Assembly: GCA_017447865.1 (NCBI GenBank)
Contig: JAFSMO010000068.1
Coordinates: 56,507 to 120,506 of the forward strand
DNA from: Thermoguttaceae bacterium
GTDB lineage: Bacteria > Planctomycetota > Planctomycetia > Pirellulales > Thermoguttaceae
Reading direction: 5' to 3'
DNA: 64,000 nt
The notes under the pieces were generated by a model. That model ran no database searches. It saw only the letters and a program-made list of their open reading frames with translations, and was not told the DNA's origin. Below, piece by piece: positions 59,016 to 64,000 of this stretch (its first letter is position 1; each line of letters opens with the position of its first letter). Made by a program: the position numbers and the translations under genes.

Positions 59016-60875
59016 CTAAGCGTTCGTTTCTTCCATCGGAAGCGTTCTGGTCTTGCAGCCGATCGCGGCCAGGATGAAGTACAGAACGAAGCCGACGATA
59101 CACGCGAGCAGCGGCGGGCACGGCATTTCCAAGTTCGGCAGGATCGACAGATCGTAGCGCTCCTGGAGGAACAGGAAGAAGTCGTAGGCTCCCACGACGA
59201 AGCCAAAGAACCAGGAGATCCACCCGGCCGGGTTGAAACCGGCGCGCGGGCCGTTCCACTTGAAGCCGCTCAGAATGTAATCGGCGGCCATCGCACCGCA
59301 GATCGGGCCGAACGAAGCGCCGATGGTTCCGAAAATGACCGGAGCGTCACCCGCGTACTTGGTCACGATCAGGGCAATCGCGCCGAGAACGCCCAGTCCG
59401 CACGTGATGAACGGCGGGACTTTCGGGAGCGTGGTCTTGAAACTGTTGGCGGCGATCATCGAGCAGAAGCAAGCGCTCGGGAAAGCGGCAATCGCCAGAG
59501 CGAACATGAAGACTTTGCCCCAAGTGTCGCCCATGATCACGTTCATCAGGTCAGTCGTCCAGCCGATCGGACCGGAGCAAAGGCCCTGACCGTACGCGCC
59601 GGCGTAAATCGCCAGCGAAAGACCACCCGCGAAGACGGTCGAGCCAAGGATCCCAACCAGACCGCCGAGCTGAATGTCGGTCGAGTTCCGGTTAGCGGCT
59701 CCCATATCGCACCCAGCGGCGCCGGCGGTCGCGAAGAATCCCAGAATGTAGATCGCCATCAGGTTGAAAATCGCCAGTTTGCCCAGCGGTTTGATTTCAG
59801 CCGGAGTGGTGGCTTCCGCGACGGCTTCCGCAGCGGCAGCGGCGACTTCACCAGCGGCTTCCGTCACTTCACCAGCGGCTTCTTTAACCGTTTCCACGGC
59901 TTCCGCGGCGGCTTCCTGAGCATTTTCCACGACTTCCGTGGTGGCTTCCTTGACTTCCTCAGCGGCCTCTTTAACCGTTTCCACGGCTCCAGCGGCGACT
60001 TCCTGTGCTTTTTCCGTTACATCCGCTGCGGCGCTCTCAGCCTTTTCCACGATTTCCGCAATCGGCGAGGCTTCCTCTGCCGGAGCGGCGGCTTCGGCGA
60101 CTTCCGCAGCAGGCGCGGCGTCCTCAGCCACTTCATCCGCCGTGGCTTCCGAAGCCACCGGGGCGGCTTCTTCCGGAGCGGCGTCAGCCGGCGCAGCTTC
60201 TTCAGCGGCCGGAACGACTTCTTCAGCCGCGGCCGGGGCCTGGGCGGTCACTTTGGCCGGGTCGAAGTCTTTGATCCCGTCCATCGTTTTGACGAACAGC
60301 GCGATCAGGACCACGATCGGGATGATCGGGAACCAGGTCGCCACACCCGCGACGTACTTGATGCCTTTCAGCCCGATGAAGGCGGCGGCGCAAGCCCACG
60401 CGATCGCGATCACGTAAAACATCGGCTGGGCCGTTGCCTGTTCGACGGTCGAACTGCCGGAGATCATGTTCGTGAACAGAATTCCGGACCCCCAGGCGTT
60501 GACGGCCAACCACCCGTACTGGAGGAGCCCCATCAGGAAGCCGGGCATCAGGAAACCGCCGTACACGCCGTACGTGCTCGTCCCGACGATGTAGAGCGGA
60601 AGACCGGTTTTCATACCGAGTTTACCCGGCACGACGTAGAACAAAATGTGGCACAGAAGTGCCGCGAGGAACAGAGCCGCAAGCGCGGTTCCAAATCCGC
60701 ACGCCAGAAGACCGGCGGGGTTGGATTCGGTCGCATTCGAGCCCGGGATCTGGGTCCAGAACACGAACCAGAGCATGATGCCGGCGTACGTCTGAGCGGT
60801 GTTTTTCCACCACGGAGCGCGATTTTCCAGCGGATTCGGTTTCGCCATCGCGACGTAATCAGGAAGGTTTGCCAT
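59016..60875 (-). CDS. NCS1-type cytosine/purine permease with a large Ala/Glu-rich insert
   Basis: A 619-residue membrane transporter of the nucleobase-cation-symport-1 (CodB-like) type. Before residue 207 and after 363 it is a normal multi-helix permease (LYIVGTSTYGVYGGFLMPGF, FATAGAAGCDMGAANRNSTD, GASFGPICGAMAADYILSGF). Between about 208 and 362 lies a hydrophilic insert of about 155 residues: first Ala/Pro/Glu repeats (EEAAPADAAPEEAAPVA), then amphipathic 11-mer-like helical repeats (EAVETVKEAAGEVTEAAGEV). This resembles LEA-like or apolipoprotein-like sequence and would add a long helix to a loop. Substrate, nucleobase or other, is undecided. Normal CodB is near 420 residues. Confidence 0.8.
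   Translation of the reverse strand: MANLPDYVAMAKPNPLENRAPWWKNTAQTYAGIMLWFVFWTQIPGSNATESNPAGLLACGFGTALAALFLAALLCHILFYVVPGKLGMKTGLPLYIVGTSTYGVYGGFLMPGFLMGLLQYGWLAVNAWGSGILFTNMISGSSTVEQATAQPMFYVIAIAWACAAAFIGLKGIKYVAGVATWFPIIPIVVLIALFVKTMDGIKDFDPAKVTAQAPAAAEEVVPAAEEAAPADAAPEEAAPVASEATADEVAEDAAPAAEVAEAAAPAEEASPIAEIVEKAESAAADVTEKAQEVAAGAVETVKEAAEEVKEATTEVVENAQEAAAEAVETVKEAAGEVTEAAGEVAAAAAEAVAEATTPAEIKPLGKLAIFNLMAIYILGFFATAGAAGCDMGAANRNSTDIQLGGLVGILGSTVFAGGLSLAIYAGAYGQGLCSGPIGWTTDLMNVIMGDTWGKVFMFALAIAAFPSACFCSMIAANSFKTTLPKVPPFITCGLGVLGAIALIVTKYAGDAPVIFGTIGASFGPICGAMAADYILSGFKWNGPRAGFNPAGWISWFFGFVVGAYDFFLFLQERYDLSILPNLEMPCPPLLACIVGFVLYFILAAIGCKTRTLPMEETNA
59790..60254 (-). repeat. DNA encoding the Ala/Glu-rich permease insert
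   Basis: In-frame low-complexity stretch with internal duplications, such as the twice-occurring AVETVKEAA. It keeps the reading frame of the flanking membrane domains and appears to be a lineage-specific expansion. Confidence 0.75.
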
Positions 60876-60956
60876 TGAAGGATTCCTTTTTGAATGAGGT
60901 TAATGAACTTAAAAAAACCAGACGAAACGCCTGATCGTGACTTTTTGATCAAATAA

Positions 60957-61988
60957 TTAATGCGTCCTTTGCTCCACGTAATCGACGAGCTGGACCAGAA
61001 GCGACGGATCCGAAAACGCTTTCACGGTCACTTCGCCTTTCGCCAGCGCCGCCAGCCGGCTGACGTACCGGCGCGAATCATCGATCCCGAGGTGGTTGAC
61101 CCACGTGACTTTCCCTTTTTCGTCATCCTTTCCGACTTTTTTGCCCATCTGCTCGGCCGTGCTCGTCACGTCCAGCAGGTCGTCCGTGATCTGGAACATT
61201 AAACCGAGGTACTGGCCGTAAAGGCCGAGGCGGAAAAGCTGCTCCTCGGTCGCGCCGCCCACCACGCCGCCGAGCATCACGGAGGCCGTGATCAGCGCGC
61301 CGGTTTTGCGATCCTGCATCGATTCCAGCGCCCGGAGTTCCGGCTTCCACGAAGAAGCGCCGAAACGCCTCAGTTCCTCCGTTTCCAGCGCTTCCGAAAT
61401 GGACGGGAAACACCCGTACAGCGTGAGCGGAAGCACCGGCCGCAGCGCGTTGGGGGTGAACTGAATGTCGTCCATCTGCCCGCCGACCATCCCCGGAGAA
61501 CCAGCCGCCCGGGAGAGGATCCGAAACGCCCGGACCGCACGCCGGGAACTGATCTCGCCGAGTTTCCCGAGGATCTCGAACGAAAACGTCTGGAGCGCAT
61601 CCCCGGCCAGAATCGCCGTCGCTTCGTCGAACTGTTTGTGGTTGGTCGGTCGGCCACGCCGGAAGTCATCGTCGTCCATCGCTGGCAAATCGTCGTGAAT
61701 GAGCGAGTAGGCGTGGATCATCTCGACCGCCAGCGCCGCGGGAGTCGCTTCCTGAAGAAGCTCCAGAGTCAGATTTTCCCCCTTCACCGTCGGTGCCGCG
61801 ATGCAGACCAGCAGCGGGCGAAGCCGTTTCCCCGGCGCCAGCAGACTGTAGCTCATCGATTCCAGCAGCCGCGCCGGAACGTCCTGCTTCAGATTGGCAC
61901 ACGCTTTCTGGAGCTCAGCGTCGATGTACGGCCGCAGCGTCGAAAACCAAAGGGAAAGCGAATCGGTAAGTTTCAGGAAATCGGACAT
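60957..61988 (-). CDS. ispA: Polyprenyl synthetase, farnesyl/geranylgeranyl diphosphate synthase type
   Basis: A 343-residue all-helical enzyme that condenses isopentenyl diphosphate with allylic diphosphates, making precursors of quinones and lipid carriers. The first Asp-rich motif is DDLPAMDDDDFRRGRPT (about 98-114), with the two-residue insertion typical of bacterial FPP/GGPP synthases; the second is ITDDLLDVT (about 269-277). GKRLRPLL and GQMDDIQF blocks are also present. Chain length is not certain. xseB is 142 bases upstream, the usual xseB-ispA order, but here a heptamer/R3 repeat has been placed between them. Confidence 0.93.
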   Translation of the reverse strand: MSDFLKLTDSLSLWFSTLRPYIDAELQKACANLKQDVPARLLESMSYSLLAPGKRLRPLLVCIAAPTVKGENLTLELLQEATPAALAVEMIHAYSLIHDDLPAMDDDDFRRGRPTNHKQFDEATAILAGDALQTFSFEILGKLGEISSRRAVRAFRILSRAAGSPGMVGGQMDDIQFTPNALRPVLPLTLYGCFPSISEALETEELRRFGASSWKPELRALESMQDRKTGALITASVMLGGVVGGATEEQLFRLGLYGQYLGLMFQITDDLLDVTSTAEQMGKKVGKDDEKGKVTWVNHLGIDDSRRYVSRLAALAKGEVTVKAFSDPSLLVQLVDYVEQRTH

Positions 61989-62000
61989 TTTAATTTAATT

Positions 62001-62119
62001 ATGAATGATGAATTATGAATTATGAATTAGACGCTTCGCGTAACGTTGGTTTCAGAAAGAGTTCGACTCGTTAAAAGCCGAAGGCTTTTTTAATTCATAA
62101 TTCATAATTCTTAATTCAT
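62001..62119. repeat. Inverted ATGAATT heptamer arrays bracketing an R3 core
   Basis: Four heptamers (ATGAATG, then ATGAATT three times, 62001-62028), a 63-base R3 core (62029-62091) ending in AAAAGCC-GAA-GGCTTTTTT, and four inverted heptamers (AATTCAT, one AATTCTT, 62092-62119). It fills the xseB-ispA gap and starts 12 bases before the ispA start codon in transcript terms. The core hairpin is terminator-like on both strands. Confidence 0.9.
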
Positions 62120-62130
62120 AATTTGAAAAA

Positions 62131-62394
62131 TCATCGTCCCTTCGTTTGGGACTTTTCTTCCAGTGAGCGTTCATCCTCGGCCATGGGCTGAGTGATCGGG
62201 TTTCCATCGGCGTCAACGCCGGCGATCAACTCGATACGGCGGCGCGCACCCGTGAGTTTCTCGTGGCAGGCCCGAATCAGACGGACCCCTTCTTCGTAAA
62301 GCTGAAGGGATTCTTCAAGCGGCGTCTGGCCGTTTTCCAGCGAAGCCACGACCTGCTGAAGACGCTCAAACTGGTTTTCAAAGGTTTCTTCCAT
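62131..62394 (-). CDS. xseB: Exodeoxyribonuclease VII small subunit
   Basis: An 87-residue helical subunit that coats the XseA nuclease, which degrades single-stranded DNA. The family pattern is clear: FENQFERLQQVVASLENGQT, PLEESLQLYEEGVRLIRACH and a final short hydrophobic ELIAGVD. The last 25 residues are polar. xseA is not in the window. A promoter-like TTGCTT, 16 bases, TATAAT is at 62441-62468. Confidence 0.93.
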   Translation of the reverse strand: MEETFENQFERLQQVVASLENGQTPLEESLQLYEEGVRLIRACHEKLTGARRRIELIAGVDADGNPITQPMAEDERSLEEKSQTKGR

Positions 62395-62440
62395 AGTTGA
62401 TTTAACGATTCAAACAGGAAAAATCAGTACTTCAGATTTA

Positions 62441-62468
62441 ATTATAACCGGTACAGAAAAAAAAGCAA
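62441..62468 (-). promoter_or_regulatory. Putative promoter of xseB
   Basis: Minus-strand TTGCTT (62463-62468), 16 bases, perfect TATAAT (62441-62446), 46 bases before the ATG at 62394. Confidence 0.6.
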
Positions 62469-62568
62469 GCGATTCTGAAAAATATTTTAAAAGATTCTGG
62501 TATTTCGGCTCGAAAAAGGCGGGTCGCGTAAATGGAACAGATTCGTCAAACCCGCCCGAAAGTTTCAC

Positions 62569-63789
62569 TCAGGGGACCTGCACGTTCTTCACGTTCTCTT
62601 TCCCCGACTCGTACGTCACGGCCTCACAGTCCGGGTTCAGGTTCAAAATGTTCGAAAGGATGGAATCCGCAAGCGACCCGGCAATCAAGACCGCCGCTTT
62701 GGACCGTGACGTCACGTTCGTCACGATGATGCCGTACGTATCGCCCAGAGGCGTCACTCCTCCCCAGGCCGGGTTCGAGTCGCCGATCCGGATCGTCGCG
62801 CGGTCGCGGATCCCGTCCTCGGGCGAAGTATCGACCACGCCGTCCACCGTCACGTGATGGATCCGGATGCCGCTGGCGTTGAGCAGACGCACGATCTGGT
62901 GCCCGCCGGTCGAGTGGCTCATGACGTTCCGGACCGTGACGTTCCAAATGTCGTTTTCGCGCCCGTCGGAGCGGTTCCCGCTGACTTCCGTTCTGGCGAT
63001 CATCCCGTCTGGCCGGATCTCAGTCCCGATGGCGGTCAGCGCGACCGTATCGTCGCCGGTGCAGCCCATGATCGTATCGATCATGATGTCGTGGCAGCCT
63101 TTCCGAAGGTCCAGGCCGTCCTGGTTCAAAATCCTCACACGCTGGCCGTCGATCTGGCGGTTTTCCTGGGCGAGAAACGTAATTTCACGGATCTGGCCGA
63201 AGGCGCACCGCTCGAACGACATCGCCCAGCAGTGCGGGTTCCGGATCGTCAGGCCGCGCACCGAGAAATGCTCCACGTACGCGAAAAGCACGCCGATGTT
63301 GCGCCAGTCGCCGAGCTGGGACTCGCCCTCTTTACCCGCGTCGGTCCCGTAGGTCCGTTCACCGAGCGTTTTGCCCGAGTCGCCCGTGGCGCGTGGGTGG
63401 TCTGCGCCGACGAGCTCCGCATGGCCCACGCCAATGACGTGGACGTTCTCGATCGGCTCGATGTGCGAGATCCCCAGGCCGCAGTTGGCCGAGCGGATGA
63501 AATTGTCGCGCGAGGCGTCGGAGAGTTTGATGGTGCAGTTTTCCAGGATCAGCGTCGTGTTGGCCGGGAGCAGGATGGCCGAGTCGATCAGCCAGAACGT
63601 CCGGTCCGAAGCCGCGTCGGGAATTCGGGCGGGGATCCGCACCACGCCGCCGGCCTCCGCCGAGGCCGCGACCGCCTGCGCGATGCGTTCGGAGTCCGTG
63701 CCCGTGTACGCGTTCGGGTCGTTCTTCTCCTGCGCGTAAAGCGTGAACGGAACCAGAAAAAGGCAAAAAGCTAAAATTAATTTTTTCAT
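62569..63789 (-). CDS. Secreted right-handed beta-helix protein (GH28/pectate-lyase-like)
   Basis: The ATG at 63789 gives 406 residues with a signal peptide (KKLILAFCLFLVPFTLYA). The rest has the stacked short strands of a right-handed beta-helix: TLILENCTIKLSDASRDNF, VEHFSVRGLTIRNPHCWAMS, NQDGLDLRKGCHDIMIDTIM and IWNVTVRNVMSHSTGG. NQDGLDL followed by TGDDTVAL is close to the catalytic Asp arrangement of GH28 polygalacturonases (NTDG ... DD), so a glycoside hydrolase of polyuronic or other plant/host glycans is likely. Longer in-frame starts lie in E1 repeat DNA and were rejected. Confidence 0.75.
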   Translation of the reverse strand: MKKLILAFCLFLVPFTLYAQEKNDPNAYTGTDSERIAQAVAASAEAGGVVRIPARIPDAASDRTFWLIDSAILLPANTTLILENCTIKLSDASRDNFIRSANCGLGISHIEPIENVHVIGVGHAELVGADHPRATGDSGKTLGERTYGTDAGKEGESQLGDWRNIGVLFAYVEHFSVRGLTIRNPHCWAMSFERCAFGQIREITFLAQENRQIDGQRVRILNQDGLDLRKGCHDIMIDTIMGCTGDDTVALTAIGTEIRPDGMIARTEVSGNRSDGRENDIWNVTVRNVMSHSTGGHQIVRLLNASGIRIHHVTVDGVVDTSPEDGIRDRATIRIGDSNPAWGGVTPLGDTYGIIVTNVTSRSKAAVLIAGSLADSILSNILNLNPDCEAVTYESGKENVKNVQVP

Positions 63790-63805
63790 GATCATCAGGC
63801 AAAAG

Positions 63806-64000
63806 TTAGGAGTGTGGAGTGCGGTGATACAGTCGCGTAAGCGACATTCACCGTTTTTCCTTGCGGCAATACAGCCTCGAAGAGGCATTTGCCGCTGAAT
63901 TACGCTGGACGTTCCTCACGTGAAAAACCATTTTTCACCGCCGTGTTTTGAGGTCGCTAAGTGAAAGCGGCAAATGAAGCCTTCGGCTTCTGTATTGCCG
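63806..64000. repeat. E1 element, copy 3, joined to TTAGGAG heptamers, cut by window end
   Basis: TTAGGAG (63806-63812) and TGTGGAG run straight into the E1 terminal repeat GGAGTGCGG. The three hairpins of E1 follow in the same order as at 48318 and the sequence ends at 64000 inside the right terminal repeat (TATTGCCG). Confidence 0.85.

Overview
The window looks like part of a chromosome from a heterotrophic, probably anaerobic or host-associated Planctomycetota bacterium. The evidence is two DUF1559 pseudopilin-like proteins with the planctomycete-style N-terminus ([20 protein letters not shown]), a PEP-CTERM beta-helix protein, families common in planctomycetes (DUF6807, DUF4832, DUF4432, secreted HExxH proteins, GH32 and GH99-like hydrolases), diderm functions (LptF/G permease) and often weak ribosome binding sites. 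Most of the DNA is G+C-rich. The lineage is inferred from gene content; I see no rRNA, tRNA, CRISPR array, transposase or prophage.

Layout. 1-6576 (minus): a membrane and lipid group, ubiA-like prenyltransferase, P-type Ca2+ ATPase, PlsC, CdsA and a truncated KPQP-repeat membrane protein. 6786-10899 (plus): galactokinase, a DUF4432 epimerase-like protein, TSCPD protein, HAD hydrolase and a double zinc-ribbon protein. 10969-14039 (minus): M24 peptidase, accB and accC, closed by a strong terminator. 14126-23772 (minus): GH32 lipoprotein, TIGR03960-type radical SAM protein, DUF6807, M48 protease with LemA, LptF/G permease and a ketoacyl-ACP synthase III behind a promoter that carries a perfect palindrome. 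23956-28560 (minus): two large secreted low-complexity proteins. 28753-43784 (mostly plus): rhamnose mutarotase, XerC, a secreted HExxH protein, the PEP-CTERM protein, a triheme cytochrome, ScpB, an Asp/Trp-rich acidic protein, ASCH and cupin proteins, DUF1559, an A+T-rich DUF1016 nuclease and NrnA.

44100-57801 (plus) is a run of secreted proteins aimed at glycans: a TIM-barrel-like protein, DUF1559, a tandem double SGNH hydrolase, a Sel1/LRR membrane protein, a GH89-like alpha-N-acetylglucosaminidase, two further barrel proteins (one DUF4832) and a GH99-like enzyme. MoxR follows. Together with galK, rhaM and GH32 this suggests growth on complex, possibly host-derived, glycans. 59016-63789 (minus) holds an NCS1 permease with a large Ala/Glu insert, ispA, xseB and a secreted beta-helix protein.

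The most unusual content is between genes. (1) Heptanucleotide tandem arrays (TTAGGAG, TAGTCAG, ATGAATT, GGAATGC), often inverted pairs, bracket hairpin-rich cores. (2) A family called E2 here forms 61-62 bp arrays and one element with 20-bp terminal inverted repeats. (3) A roughly 190-bp three-hairpin family called E1 has terminal inverted repeats and an exchangeable left module. E2 and E1 supply the stop codons of two genes. A leader upstream of 30684 can fold into mutually exclusive antiterminator and terminator stems. Several promoters share a TTG-type -35 and a TAAAAT or TATAAT -10, 16-17 bases apart.
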